Assembly: GCA_945895265.1 (NCBI GenBank)
Contig: CAMDEF010000035.1
Coordinates: 1-44,457, forward strand
Length of the DNA stretch: 44,457 nt
Source: Bordetella parapertussis
Lineage (GTDB): Bacteria > Pseudomonadota > Gammaproteobacteria > Burkholderiales > Burkholderiaceae_B
Direction: 5' to 3'
How positions within the stretch are numbered: the stretch's first letter is position 1; each line of letters starts with the position of its first letter. Of this stretch, positions 9,034 through 17,609 are shown one piece after another. A program made the translations under genes and the position numbers. The notes under the pieces were generated by a model, which worked only from the letters and a program-made list of their open reading frames with translations, did no database searches and was not told the DNA's origin.

Positions 9034-9765
9034 ATGAGTCAAAGCAAAAATTCAAGACGGTCGTGGCTGATTGTTCCGGCTGATCATGACGATGTTGTTG
9101 CTTATGCTGGGTCACATGGTGCAGACATCGTGGTGCTTGATCTTGAGTACACCCTGGCCCCCAAAAATAAAGATCGCGCCCGCGTTGGGGTGACTGGGCA
9201 GATCGCTAAGCTGACTGCGACTGGCGCTGAAGTCTTTGTGCGTGTGGATCGCGTCACGCGCTGGGCCGATGTGCGTGCCGCCATCAGTCGTGATTTAACT
9301 GGGATTGTGCTGCCATCACCCGATGACGCGGCTGACATCGCTGAACTTGATGCGTTAATCACTACGCTTGAAAAAGAGCGCGGTGTCGAACTTGGCACAA
9401 CAGAAATTGTCTTGATGTTTGAGTCTGCAAAAAGTTTTTGGAACGCTGATGCCTTAGGCAGAGCCAGTGCCCGAGTGAGTGGGCTGGGCGTAGGGCGCAT
9501 CGATTTATCGATGACGCTTGGTACGGTGCCTCAAAACGAATTTCGACTCTATCGTTTTTTAATGACCCGAACACTTGTTGCGGCTCGGATGTTAGGCAAA
9601 CAACCGCTCGGGGCGTTTTGGCGCCCGGGCTCGCGTGGTGGTGTGGCCTCTGTCGCAGACACGATGCGCGCAGCCCGCGAGGCACGCTTATTGGGGTTTA
9701 GTGGCTGTGTCTGTGCCGTACCCGAGCAGGTCGCGCCGGTACATGCGGGTTTTGTGCAGTCATAA
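9034..9765 (+). CDS. CitE-like HpcH/HpaI aldolase family protein, short form
   Basis: 243 residues; GAGGG precedes the ATG. The TIM-barrel aldolase family cleaves or condenses hydroxyacyl-CoAs such as malyl- or citramalyl-CoA. Strand motifs are recognisable: VVLDLEYT (usual LDLEDAV has Asp where this has Tyr39), EVFVRVDR with Arg70, Glu130 in LMFESAKS and Asp157 in GRIDLSM. The last two correspond to the magnesium ligands, so metal binding appears possible. It lacks part of the C-terminal region of full-length CitE proteins (about 290-320 residues). First of three tandem paralogues; the neighbouring CoA-transferase may supply its substrate. Confidence 0.82.
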   Translation: MSQSKNSRRSWLIVPADHDDVVAYAGSHGADIVVLDLEYTLAPKNKDRARVGVTGQIAKLTATGAEVFVRVDRVTRWADVRAAISRDLTGIVLPSPDDAADIAELDALITTLEKERGVELGTTEIVLMFESAKSFWNADALGRASARVSGLGVGRIDLSMTLGTVPQNEFRLYRFLMTRTLVAARMLGKQPLGAFWRPGSRGGVASVADTMRAAREARLLGFSGCVCAVPEQVAPVHAGFVQS

Positions 9766-9780
9766 TCTGGATACTCAGCG

Positions 9781-10701
9781 ATGCCACCCTATACCCGCCG
9801 TTCTTTGATTTGCTTGTCAGTCGATGACCCAAAGCTTGCAGAAAAAGCCTTCGAGTCATGGGCCGACGCCATCATTTTAGATATTATTAAAAGCCCCATT
9901 CAAGATTGGCAGCAAGTGCTTAAAGCTAAGATGCCGACTGCTATTGCTGCCGCAGCACACGGTGGTGCTGAAGTCTTTGTACGTTTGAACGCGGGTACTG
10001 CACAAGCCGAGCTCGAGGCGACTGTGTTTACCGGATTGACTGGAGTGGTGCTGGTTGGGGTAGGGGATCGCACCGAACTCGTGCAGGCCAATGAACGACT
10101 TGAGGTTCTTGAACGCGAGCGAGGCCTAGCCATCGGCTCAGTTGAAATCGATCTTGAAATCACCACCGCCCAAGGTGTTTGGAATTCGCTAGAAATCGCT
10201 CGCGCAAGCCCCAGGGTGGGCACCATGACGATCAATGAACAAGCCTTGTATCAAGATTTAGAGATCCCCTTTGAAACAGCGCTTGAGGTCGAACCAATTG
10301 AATTTATCAAAGGTCAAATTATCACTGTTGCCACGTCGGTCGAGAGTCAGGCGCAAGGGATGAGCTATCCGTTATGCGTCTCGCAGAATGAGGTAGACGA
10401 AGCCACACTTACGAGGGCCATACGCCGAGCGCGAGATACTGGTTTTAAAGGCGCCGTCTGCGCGCACCCCTCGTGGGTCAAGGCGTGTAACGAAGGATTT
10501 CGCCCAAGCCCTGACGAAGTTGAATATTACAAAGAGGTTCGGCAAGTGTTTGCTGAAGGTTTGAAGCGCGGCCTAGCTTCAGTGCCCTTGAATGGAAAGA
10601 TGATTGATGTGCCAGTTGATTTGCGTGCCGAGGTGTACCTCGAGTGGGCAGAGCGTGTGGCCTTGCGCGATCAACAAAAAATTCAAGCCCACCAACTTTG
10701 A
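9781..10701 (+). CDS. CitE-like protein with lost metal ligands (possible pseudo-enzyme)
   Basis: 306 residues; start ATG at 9781, 15 bases after the previous stop, with only a weak ribosome site. Its fold signature follows the neighbours (EVFVRLN with Arg68, HPSWVKACNEGF near the end), so it belongs to the HpcH/HpaI-CitE superfamily. The LDLED segment is replaced by ILDIIKSP, the usual LPK segment by LVGVGD, the metal-binding Glu of IET by Thr128, and the following metal Asp region by TINEQALYQDL. A conventional Mg-dependent lyase reaction is therefore unlikely. It may be a non-catalytic subunit or have acquired another activity. The reading frame is intact. Confidence 0.72.
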   Translation: MPPYTRRSLICLSVDDPKLAEKAFESWADAIILDIIKSPIQDWQQVLKAKMPTAIAAAAHGGAEVFVRLNAGTAQAELEATVFTGLTGVVLVGVGDRTELVQANERLEVLERERGLAIGSVEIDLEITTAQGVWNSLEIARASPRVGTMTINEQALYQDLEIPFETALEVEPIEFIKGQIITVATSVESQAQGMSYPLCVSQNEVDEATLTRAIRRARDTGFKGAVCAHPSWVKACNEGFRPSPDEVEYYKEVRQVFAEGLKRGLASVPLNGKMIDVPVDLRAEVYLEWAERVALRDQQKIQAHQL

Positions 10702-10714
10702 TGAGAAAAACACC

Positions 10715-11662
10715 ATGACGCACAGAGTGGCACGCTGCACAATGTTTGTAACGCCAACTAATCCACGCTTTATCGATAAGGCTTGGACCCGAGGCGGGGA
10801 TGTTTATATTTTAGACATCGAAGACTCAATCCCCTTGGCCGAAAAAGCGCGTTGTCGTGGCTTGATTCGTGAATCCATTGCAAAGGCCAACAAAGGCGGC
10901 GCGAGCATTTATGTGCGTATCAACAAGCCGTTTGTGGATGCGGATTTACCTTGTTCGGTGTGGCCAGGCGTTGATCGGATCATGTTGCCGAAAACCGAGA
11001 CTGCAGTTGAAATGCAATACGCTCACGCGCTGATGAGTCAGCTCGAAAAGGACCACGGGGTACCGGTGGGATACATCGAACTGTCGCCCATGATTGAAAC
11101 TGCGTTGGGAGTGGTAAATATTCATGAGATTTTGTCGGCCACGCCCAGAAAGATCTGGTCAATGGGTGGGGGTACGGGCTATGACATGGCAGTCAATCTG
11201 GGCATTGAAATGTTTGTTGACTTTGATCAGTATGCCTACACCTCGTCTTATGTGGCATTGGCTGCGATGAGCTTGGGGATAGAGGCGTCCGGAGGGGTTT
11301 TTATCTATAATCCCACGGGTCGCGTGGATCAGCGTGATCATGCCCTCGAAGAGGCTGAAATCTTGCACGCCGCAGGTGTGCGTCAGATCACCGCGCTACA
11401 TCCAAACTTTATTGAGCCCTTATGTACTGGGCTTGCCCCGACTGCCGATGAAATGTCGTGGGCACAGAGCGTTTTAGAGATCTATCAAGACCTCACGCTT
11501 GCGGGCGAGTCGGTGACCACGGTTAATGGCAGGGTGGTAGATTGTTACGAATATGAGCGTGCTGTTAAAACACTCGAGTGGGGCAGGGCTTGCGCAGAAA
11601 AAGACCAATTTAAAGAAAAAGCCCTGGCTCGGTCTAATGCGTTGTTAGCAACTGATTCTTAG
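10715..11662 (+). CDS. CitE-like HpcH/HpaI aldolase/citrate lyase beta-type protein, full-length
   Basis: 315 residues from ATG 10715, 13 bases after the preceding gene; the frame is open further upstream, but that would overlap the neighbour. All active-site landmarks are intact: ILDIEDSIP (34-40), Arg68 in YVRIN, LPKTET (91-96), magnesium ligands Glu128 in MIETALG and Asp157 in GGTGYDMAV, and LHPNFIEP near the C-terminus. It is the most canonical of the three paralogues and the best candidate for the true lyase, probably of a malyl- or citramalyl-type CoA ester (inference). It is the last gene of the set; 268 bases separate it from the next Bug protein. Confidence 0.87.
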   Translation: MTHRVARCTMFVTPTNPRFIDKAWTRGGDVYILDIEDSIPLAEKARCRGLIRESIAKANKGGASIYVRINKPFVDADLPCSVWPGVDRIMLPKTETAVEMQYAHALMSQLEKDHGVPVGYIELSPMIETALGVVNIHEILSATPRKIWSMGGGTGYDMAVNLGIEMFVDFDQYAYTSSYVALAAMSLGIEASGGVFIYNPTGRVDQRDHALEEAEILHAAGVRQITALHPNFIEPLCTGLAPTADEMSWAQSVLEIYQDLTLAGESVTTVNGRVVDCYEYERAVKTLEWGRACAEKDQFKEKALARSNALLATDS

Positions 11663-11863
11663 GCAAGCTTGTATCTAGCAGCAACGTCCCCCCCTTTAAC
11701 TTCAAGCTAAATCTCCTTGTTAAATTTAACTGCGGGCGCCATTCTTAACTTTTTGCTTGGCCTGAGTACTGGTCTAAGCGGCTTGACTTACGTCTGAACA
11801 AGCTGTTGGCTTGGATTCTGTTCCGCACGATAAACAGTTGTATTAAACTTTGGCACGTAACAA

Positions 11864-11892
11864 CTCGGTTGCGCAGTCGCCTTGCAACTGAG
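11864..11892 (+). other. Leader hairpin before a Bug-protein gene
   Basis: Arms at 11864-11872 and 11884-11892 form nine pairs including one G-U, with an 11-base loop. It lies about 40 bases before the ATG at 11931. No T-tract follows, so it could be an mRNA leader structure or operator; chance occurrence is possible. Confidence 0.3.
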
Positions 11893-11930
11893 TCAAGGGC
11901 CTATTTGGCACAAAATACCTGGAGACTTCA

Positions 11931-12902
11931 ATGATTCAAAAGACAATAATTTCAGCCTGTGCGCTGATTCTCAGTATGTTCGCGTTGCCTGCGTCACACG
12001 CCGCAGACCCGTTTCCGGTCAAACCGATACAAGTGGTCATTCCGTTTGCGCCTGGCGATACCGACAACATGCTGCGACCCTTTCTTGACAAGATGGGCGA
12101 GTTTTTAGGGCAGTCGGTCATCATGACTTACAAGGCAGGTGCAGGTGGTGGCATTGGGGCAGGGTCAGTGGCATCGAGCCCGCCTGATGGTTACACGCTT
12201 GTCGGTACCTCGCAAGGGTCGATCGTGGTCGTGCCAACTTTTAATAACGCGATTAAGTACTCAACCGAGTCGTTTGCGCCCATCGCATCGATCTCTGAGG
12301 GTGGTTTTATCCTGGTCGTGAAAGCAGATTCGCAATGGAAAACCATGCAAGAGCTGATCGAATACTCCAAAAAGAATCCCAAGAAAATTAATTACACCAC
12401 CTCTGGTGCTATGGGTGTCACGCACTTAATTTCTGAGATTTTCGCGAACGAGGCGGGTATTCAATGGACGCATATCCCCGAGAAAGGCAGTGGCCCAGCA
12501 GTCACCGCTTTGCTGGGTGGACACGTTCAATTATCCTCTGCAGCAATTGGCCCTGCGATGGCCCATGTACGTGCGGGTACTTTGCGGGCGCTCGCAGTGT
12601 TTAGCGATAAACGTTTGAAAGCGTTTCCCGATGTTCCAACGTTAAAAGAGCTTGGCTACAAAGTTGAAGCCCGCGCGCTGTACGGCATTTTGGCGCCCAA
12701 AGATACGCCTAAAGCAGTCGTCGATGCGATTTTTTTAGCAGCTAAAAAAGCGGGTGAAAAATATCAGATGCAGATTAGCGACAGCTTGAGTGCGCTGGGC
12801 GCACAGCCCGCTTTGCTGGATCCCAAAGAGTATGCCGCGTATGTGGCCGATCAAAAGGCGATGTTTACTAAGGCTAAGCAAACGCTTAAGTTGAGTGAGT
12901 AA
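11931..12902 (+). CDS. Bug/TctC-family substrate-binding protein
   Basis: 323 residues; CTGGAG precedes the ATG. A signal peptide of about 24 residues ends at SHAAD. The mature domain shows FPVKPIQVVIPFAPGDTDN (the usual PGG is PGD here), AGAGGGIGAG and PDGYTLVG. It is a periplasmic carboxylate receptor of the tripartite tricarboxylate transporter type without linked membrane genes. The 268-base gap upstream with its own hairpin suggests separate transcription from the CitE-like genes, though a functional link remains likely. The PGD substitution affects a ligand-contacting turn and may change specificity. Confidence 0.92.
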   Translation: MIQKTIISACALILSMFALPASHAADPFPVKPIQVVIPFAPGDTDNMLRPFLDKMGEFLGQSVIMTYKAGAGGGIGAGSVASSPPDGYTLVGTSQGSIVVVPTFNNAIKYSTESFAPIASISEGGFILVVKADSQWKTMQELIEYSKKNPKKINYTTSGAMGVTHLISEIFANEAGIQWTHIPEKGSGPAVTALLGGHVQLSSAAIGPAMAHVRAGTLRALAVFSDKRLKAFPDVPTLKELGYKVEARALYGILAPKDTPKAVVDAIFLAAKKAGEKYQMQISDSLSALGAQPALLDPKEYAAYVADQKAMFTKAKQTLKLSE

Positions 12903-12991
12903 GAAAGCGACTCGCAGGGCAAAGGCCAACGATTGACTGTATTCGGTTGGTCGTGTCATGATGGATGTGATTGTTCGTCGCCGAGGCAAAG

Positions 12992-13258
12992 ATGGCTGAC
13001 TCCGTACGCAGAAGCAGTAAACTGGATCTCTCGTTTCCTTACGATTGGTCAAATCCCGCTATCAGCGACGAGGCTCTCATCATCAATGTACTGAGCCGCG
13101 GGATTTTTTCGGATATTTGTCGCGTTTCAGCGTATTTTGGGTTGGAGGTCGTTCGAACTGTGGCCTCTGGTTTGCAAAAATCAGCTTGCGCCAATAAATC
13201 ACTTGCACGCATGTTGTGCAATATCAACAAGGGTTTTAGCCGTGCTCAGACTCGATAG
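12992..13258 (+). CDS. Small protein, likely antitoxin partner of the AbiEii-type nucleotidyltransferase
   Basis: 88 residues starting at ATG 12992 with GAGG 5 bases upstream; the frame extends a few codons upstream to a TTG. It contains FPYDWSNPAISDEALIINVL and a following ISxxxxxFGLE-like helix, the pattern I associate with small DUF6922-like partners encoded next to nucleotidyltransferase toxins (from memory, not searched). Its 3' end overlaps the toxin-like gene by 17 bases, which implies coupled translation and fixed stoichiometry. A DNA-binding or toxin-neutralising role is inferred from position only. A possible TTGACT promoter box lies at 12933-12938, but the -10 is poor. Confidence 0.7.
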   Translation: MADSVRRSSKLDLSFPYDWSNPAISDEALIINVLSRGIFSDICRVSAYFGLEVVRTVASGLQKSACANKSLARMLCNINKGFSRAQTR

Positions 13259-14039
13259 CCTGCCCGAAAAAACTCTTAAGGTTTTTGAATGCTTGGCCGT
13301 AAATGAACGGTTGCGCGGCTTTACATTGATCGGTGGCACGGCGCTGGCTTTACAGATTAGTCATCGTAAAAGCGAAGATCTAGATTTTTGGCTACCCGCC
13401 GAAAAAATGGATAAAGAGACGATTTCGACTGCCGTCAGAACGGCCCAGCAAGCGGGCTTTGTCGCTCAACTTGTCACGCCACATGACAAAATCGTGGCTG
13501 CCAAAATCAATGGTCGTGATTTGCTGGCTCATGCTCAAGACTATGTCATTGGCGGGGTTAAAGTCACTTTTTTTGCGCGAGTCGATACAGCATTCCAGCA
13601 CTTCAATGCATACCCTCGCATCACCAATTCTGCCACCTCATTCGGGATTATGGATCTAGAGGGCATATTTTCGATGAAGTCTTACGTCATCCACCAACGC
13701 GTTCGTTCGCGCGACTTGTTTGACTTAAAGGCTTTTGTGCAGAGAGGCAAAACCATCGAAGATATTTTGCAAGCAGGCTCGGCTGCCGACCCCGCTTGCT
13801 CAATCGAATACGCCAAGTCGGTACTACTTGGTGATGTTCCGTTAGATAAAGAAGATGAAGGTTTCGATTCAATTGACGTAGCCGAAAAGCTCGAAGATAT
13901 TTACTCATTTTTCAAGTGTGCTATCAATGAATACGAGCAAGCGCTAGCCGAACAAACTTTTAACGTTATGTTGTGCAGTCGCTGTCGCGAGGCCAAGTGT
14001 GTCTGTGACGCGAGGGTACCGAACAGGCAGGATATCTAG
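13242..14039 (+). CDS. Nucleotidyltransferase AbiEii/AbiGii-type toxin family protein
   Basis: 265 residues from GTG 13242, with AAGGG 8 bases upstream; the frame is open further upstream but the extension overlaps the partner gene. The nucleotidyltransferase signature is clear: LIGGTALAL (29-37) followed by Asp46 and Asp48 in SEDLDFW, then conserved KSYVIHQRVRSRDLFDL later. AbiEii toxins transfer nucleotides to RNA and serve in type IV toxin-antitoxin or phage abortive infection. An unusual C-terminal tail carries four cysteines (245, 248, 253, 255), arranged like a small metal-binding knuckle. Neighbouring genes are metabolic, so the pair may be an isolated defence or stability cassette. 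Confidence 0.83.
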   Translation: MLRLDSLPEKTLKVFECLAVNERLRGFTLIGGTALALQISHRKSEDLDFWLPAEKMDKETISTAVRTAQQAGFVAQLVTPHDKIVAAKINGRDLLAHAQDYVIGGVKVTFFARVDTAFQHFNAYPRITNSATSFGIMDLEGIFSMKSYVIHQRVRSRDLFDLKAFVQRGKTIEDILQAGSAADPACSIEYAKSVLLGDVPLDKEDEGFDSIDVAEKLEDIYSFFKCAINEYEQALAEQTFNVMLCSRCREAKCVCDARVPNRQDI

Positions 14040-14164
14040 GCTCGATGATCGTGAGTTTTTGATGGGCGACGCGGTCGTTGGTGTTTCGTAGGCGTAAACT
14101 TTGCTAACCTAGAAGTTTTCGGCCGTCGCGCTCTCGTCGCATCAGGCCACCTCATGCTGCCGTT

Positions 14165-14193
14165 TTGGGTGTCTCTGTCAAATATTTTATAAG
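14165..14193 (+). promoter_or_regulatory. Possible promoter of upp
   Basis: TTGGGT (14165-14170), a 17-base spacer and TATAAG (14188-14193). The -10 is good and the -35 weak. The predicted transcription start would fall one or two bases before the upp ATG at 14202, which also has no ribosome binding site; a nearly leaderless mRNA is therefore possible. Confidence 0.35.
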
Positions 14194-14201
14194 TTGCTTT
14201 A

Positions 14202-14846
14202 ATGAGCCCAATCGCTGACAAAAATGTGTGTGTTGTTAATCACCCGATGGTGCAACACAAACTAACGTTAATGCGAGACAAACATACGTCATCAATTTCG
14301 TTCAGGGCGCTCTTGAATGAAATTTCAACCTTAATGGCCTACGAGGTCACTCGTGATTTGGCGATGCAAGATATTGAGATTGAAACGCCGTTAGAAAAAA
14401 TGACGAGTAAGGTAATTGATGGAAAAAAACTTGTTTTTGTTAGCATCTTGCGTGCAGGCAACGGCATCTTAGATGGCATGCTCGCTGTGGTTCCGAATGC
14501 ACGGGTTGGTCATATCGGTTTGTATCGAGATCCAAAAACGCTAGCGGCGGTTGAATATTATTTCAAGCTTCCTGAAAACCTTAACCAGCGCGACGTGATT
14601 CTGGTTGATCCGATGCTTGCCACTGGCCACTCTGCGATTGCTGCCATTTCCAGAATCAAAGAGCTTGGGCCTCGCTCAATAAAATTTGTGTGTCTAGTGA
14701 GCTGCCAGCAGGGCATCCAGGCGGTGCATGAACGGTTTCCTGACATTATGATTTACACCGCCGCGATTGATCGTCAATTAGACGCTAAGGCTTATATCTT
14801 GCCTGGTCTTGGCGACGCGGGTGATCGGATCTTTGGAACAAAATAA
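14202..14846 (+). CDS. upp: Uracil phosphoribosyltransferase
   Basis: Converts uracil and PRPP to UMP in pyrimidine salvage. 214 residues, close to the usual 208-210. Family motifs include [21 protein letters not shown], the PRPP loop [10 protein letters not shown] and the uracil-binding C-terminal [16 protein letters not shown] see no Shine-Dalgarno before the ATG. A deaminase-like amidohydrolase gene follows 33 bases downstream in the same direction, which fits a nucleobase salvage unit in which the amidohydrolase deaminates a base that Upp then captures. Confidence 0.96.
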   Translation: MSPIADKNVCVVNHPMVQHKLTLMRDKHTSSISFRALLNEISTLMAYEVTRDLAMQDIEIETPLEKMTSKVIDGKKLVFVSILRAGNGILDGMLAVVPNARVGHIGLYRDPKTLAAVEYYFKLPENLNQRDVILVDPMLATGHSAIAAISRIKELGPRSIKFVCLVSCQQGIQAVHERFPDIMIYTAAIDRQLDAKAYILPGLGDAGDRIFGTK

Positions 14847-14879
14847 GCAGTCAGTGCTTTCTTTTTCAATGTAGACGCC

Positions 14880-16268
14880 ATGAACCCAGTCGACTTATTA
14901 GTCAAAGCAGAGTTTCTTTACCCCGTCTCTGAGGGGATGCCAATTATTTCTAATGGCGAAGTGGCTGTGATTGGAACGCGTATTGTGTACGCTGGCCCAG
15001 CCATGCCTTCGGGTCACTGGCAACCCAAAAACACCCTGGGTGGGCCAGGCAAAATTGTGTTGCCTGGCTTTGTCAATTGCCACTCGCACGCAGCCTCTTT
15101 GATTTTTCGCAGCCAGACCGATGATCATGCCGCCAAGGCAGCTCTGCTAGACGTTGCTTTTCGTATGGAGAAAGACGTCACTGAGGCCGAGTGGTCTTTG
15201 TTGGGCGCTTTAGGGTGCGCAGACATGTTGTTGTCGGGGATCACCACGATTAACGACATTTGGTATAGCCCCGAGACCTTGGTTGAGAGTGTCTTGCAAT
15301 CAGGCCTTCGCGCTCAGGTCGCGAATAAGGTTTTTGATGTCAAGCTCGAAGAGCTTCGCAACGGCGACTACACCCATCATCAGGCAATTGGTGAGAAGCG
15401 TTTGCGCCACGGGATAGAGTTTGTTGAAACATGGCATGGCGCCGCAGAGGGTCGTATCACGGGACGGATTGGCACGCATGCCACTGACACTTGCAGCTCG
15501 GCTCTGCTCAAAGAGGCCAGATTTGAGGCGACTCGGTTGGGCGTCGGTATGCATATTCATGCAGCGCAAAATGCTTCTGAAACCGAGCACATTAAGGTCG
15601 CCCACGGTTGTGGGCCTGTTGCGTACTTAAGAGATGTTGGGATGCTTGCGCCTGATGTCGTGCTTGCGCACCTTGTGTTTGCTGAAGAGGCCGACTTTGA
15701 CGCGATCGTGTCTTGCAACGCTAACTACGCGCACTGTCCAACGATTTACCCCCGCCGCGGTCGTTATCCGCAGTTTGAAAAAATCATTGCAAAAGGCATT
15801 AAAACTGGCTTTGCCACAGACTGGATGCTGAACGACCCCTTTGAAGGGATGCGTTATGCCATCAATGCCATGCGTTTGCGCTTAGGTGGGCCCCATGCGA
15901 TGACCTGTGACCAGGCGTTGCGGTTTCACACGCTTGGTGCGGCACAAGTGCTGGGCCTCGATCATGAGATTGGTTCGCTTGAAGTGGGTAAAAAAGCCGA
16001 TCTGATCGTTGTTGATATTAATCAGCCGCACCTTCAGCCGTATTACGGCAGTTATGCGGCCTTTGTCTACTATGCCAAAGCGAGCGACGTTGTCGACACG
16101 GTGATTGATGGCAAAGTCGTGATGCACGAGCGGCACATCTCAGGCCTCAATCACCATTCAACTCTTGAGCAACTTCAAAAACGCGTACCTGGATGGCGTT
16201 CACAGTTATCGTCTTTGGGTAGCCCGGCAGTGTTTGGGCCGGGGTGCGATTGTTGTGGCTTGGTTTAA
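14880..16268 (+). CDS. Amidohydrolase family deaminase (cytosine/S-adenosylhomocysteine/TrzN-like)
   Basis: 462 residues. Metal-dependent amidohydrolase: His68 and His70 in NCHSHAAS, later HIHAAQ, ETEHIK, the LAHLVF histidine and the catalytic Asp in FATDWMLNDP. This residue set matches the subgroup of cytosine, 5-methylthioadenosine/S-adenosylhomocysteine and triazine deaminases, which contain one mononuclear metal. The C-terminus has a GCDCCG cluster of unknown use. It follows upp by 33 bases, supporting a nucleobase or nucleoside substrate. No clear ribosome site precedes the ATG, so translation may be coupled to upp. Exact substrate cannot be named. Confidence 0.85.
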   Translation: MNPVDLLVKAEFLYPVSEGMPIISNGEVAVIGTRIVYAGPAMPSGHWQPKNTLGGPGKIVLPGFVNCHSHAASLIFRSQTDDHAAKAALLDVAFRMEKDVTEAEWSLLGALGCADMLLSGITTINDIWYSPETLVESVLQSGLRAQVANKVFDVKLEELRNGDYTHHQAIGEKRLRHGIEFVETWHGAAEGRITGRIGTHATDTCSSALLKEARFEATRLGVGMHIHAAQNASETEHIKVAHGCGPVAYLRDVGMLAPDVVLAHLVFAEEADFDAIVSCNANYAHCPTIYPRRGRYPQFEKIIAKGIKTGFATDWMLNDPFEGMRYAINAMRLRLGGPHAMTCDQALRFHTLGAAQVLGLDHEIGSLEVGKKADLIVVDINQPHLQPYYGSYAAFVYYAKASDVVDTVIDGKVVMHERHISGLNHHSTLEQLQKRVPGWRSQLSSLGSPAVFGPGCDCCGLV

Positions 16269-16596
16269 ACCGAGGGTCACAAACTAATTTCTGTGGGTAC
16301 GCTGTTCTTGCGGTACGTATGGAAACCCTGCTCAACGCAAGCGCAATGCGCAAGATTATCGACGAGGAAAACGTAATCAATTGATTGATTTCAAAAGATC
16401 TTAAGATACAGCATTAGTCGATCGTGCCGTTTTATGGCGACGAGTCGGCCTACGCGATCTCTTAAACATAACCCTCGCGTACCAACAGCGGCAGAACACC
16501 ACTTGCCACAACTTTCTCAAGCAACAGAGGTCAAAGGGTACCCTCTATGCGTCAGTTCTAGCGAGAAAGTTAATCGAGTGTTGTGATAGAACTTGC
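16269..16596. other. Convergent intergenic region without a gene
   Basis: 328 bases between converging genes. It contains two short perfect palindromes, AATCAATTGATT (16375-16386) and AGGGTACCCT (16535-16544). No GC-rich hairpin with a T-tract was seen for either flanking gene, and no RNA gene is recognisable. Confidence 0.5.
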
Positions 16597-17508
16597 TTAA
16601 CGGTTTAAGAATAATAGGCATTGCTGAGCTGTGACTTTTGCTTCTTGGATGGCGTGTTCGAGCATGCCACCATACCCCTGTCTGACAGCGCCAGCGGCAA
16701 AGACATTTTGCATACTTGTCATAAGCTTGGTCGAAGTGATGATGTGACCGTCTTTGTCTCGTTCAATGTCGTCAGGTAAAAAATCGCTGGATGGTTTGAG
16801 TCCGATATATGCGAACAACCCCGTGCAAGGGATGTGACAGGTGGTTTGATCAGCCAGCTGTTTGACTTGCACGCCCTCAACCCCCGTTGTGCCACAAATT
16901 TCTACGACTTCACACGAAGAGTGCACCAGTATTTTTTCATGCTGTGTCACGGCCTCAGTGAGATGGCTTTGCGCAGTGGGAGACTCGTGATGATGAATGA
17001 GATGCACTTGGCGACAAAATTCAGTGAGTACAAGGGCTTCTTGAAACGCAGAGTCACCACCTCCGACGACAACGACTTCTGCATCCTGATAAAGCGGGCC
17101 GTCGCAATCAGCGCAATGTGAAATTCCTTTGTATTCAAAGGCAGTCTCTCCGGGCACGTTGAGTGCCTTTAACGTTGCGCCGGTCGCGATAATCACAGCC
17201 TTGGTTTGATATGAATGTTGATCGGTCGTGAGCAAGAGCTGTTTGTCCGGCTGCGCGACAAGCCCAGTTACCATTTCAGAAAGTATGGTGGCTCCAGTGC
17301 GACTTGCTTGCATCATCAAGTCAGAGGCAAAGTCAATGCCTGAACCTTGGATAGCGCCATCGAGTTCGTTGATATTGATAATTAAGCCGCCAAACAGTTG
17401 GCTCTCAATATTGGCAACCCGCAGGCCGTGTCCCAGTAATTCGATAGTGGCCGATAAGCCGGTGACACCTGCACCAATGACAATCACGTCATAGTTGTCT
17501 GTCGTCAT
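16597..17508 (-). CDS. Thioredoxin-reductase-like FAD/NAD(P)H disulfide oxidoreductase
   Basis: 303 residues; AAGGTA precedes the ATG. The FAD motif GAGVTG is at 12-17, the redox-active pair is Cys132-Cys135 in HCADCDGP, the NAD(P)H motif GGGDSAFQEA starts at 149, and a GAVRQGYGG FAD-binding segment lies near the end. It is shorter than the usual bacterial TrxB (about 315-320) and diverges from it, so its partner may be something other than housekeeping thioredoxin. It lies 101 bases after a CoA-transferase on the same strand, and that gene is divergent from the UGSC selenoprotein operon; a role in reducing the selenoprotein is an attractive inference without direct proof. Confidence 0.88.
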   Translation of the reverse strand: MTTDNYDVIVIGAGVTGLSATIELLGHGLRVANIESQLFGGLIININELDGAIQGSGIDFASDLMMQASRTGATILSEMVTGLVAQPDKQLLLTTDQHSYQTKAVIIATGATLKALNVPGETAFEYKGISHCADCDGPLYQDAEVVVVGGGDSAFQEALVLTEFCRQVHLIHHHESPTAQSHLTEAVTQHEKILVHSSCEVVEICGTTGVEGVQVKQLADQTTCHIPCTGLFAYIGLKPSSDFLPDDIERDKDGHIITSTKLMTSMQNVFAAGAVRQGYGGMLEHAIQEAKVTAQQCLLFLNR

Positions 17509-17609
17509 AAAAAATACCTTGTTCGAGCGTTTGAGCTGTAGGGTTTCTATTGTTAGTTGAAGGTTCTTTCGAGCTGTCTATTGCGGAATGATAGGCGCGC
17601 AGTCTTTTG

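Noticed and set aside
16375..16386. Perfect palindrome AATCAATTGATT as a regulatory site.
   Set aside because: It lies between converging genes where no promoter is expected, and is AT-rich and short.
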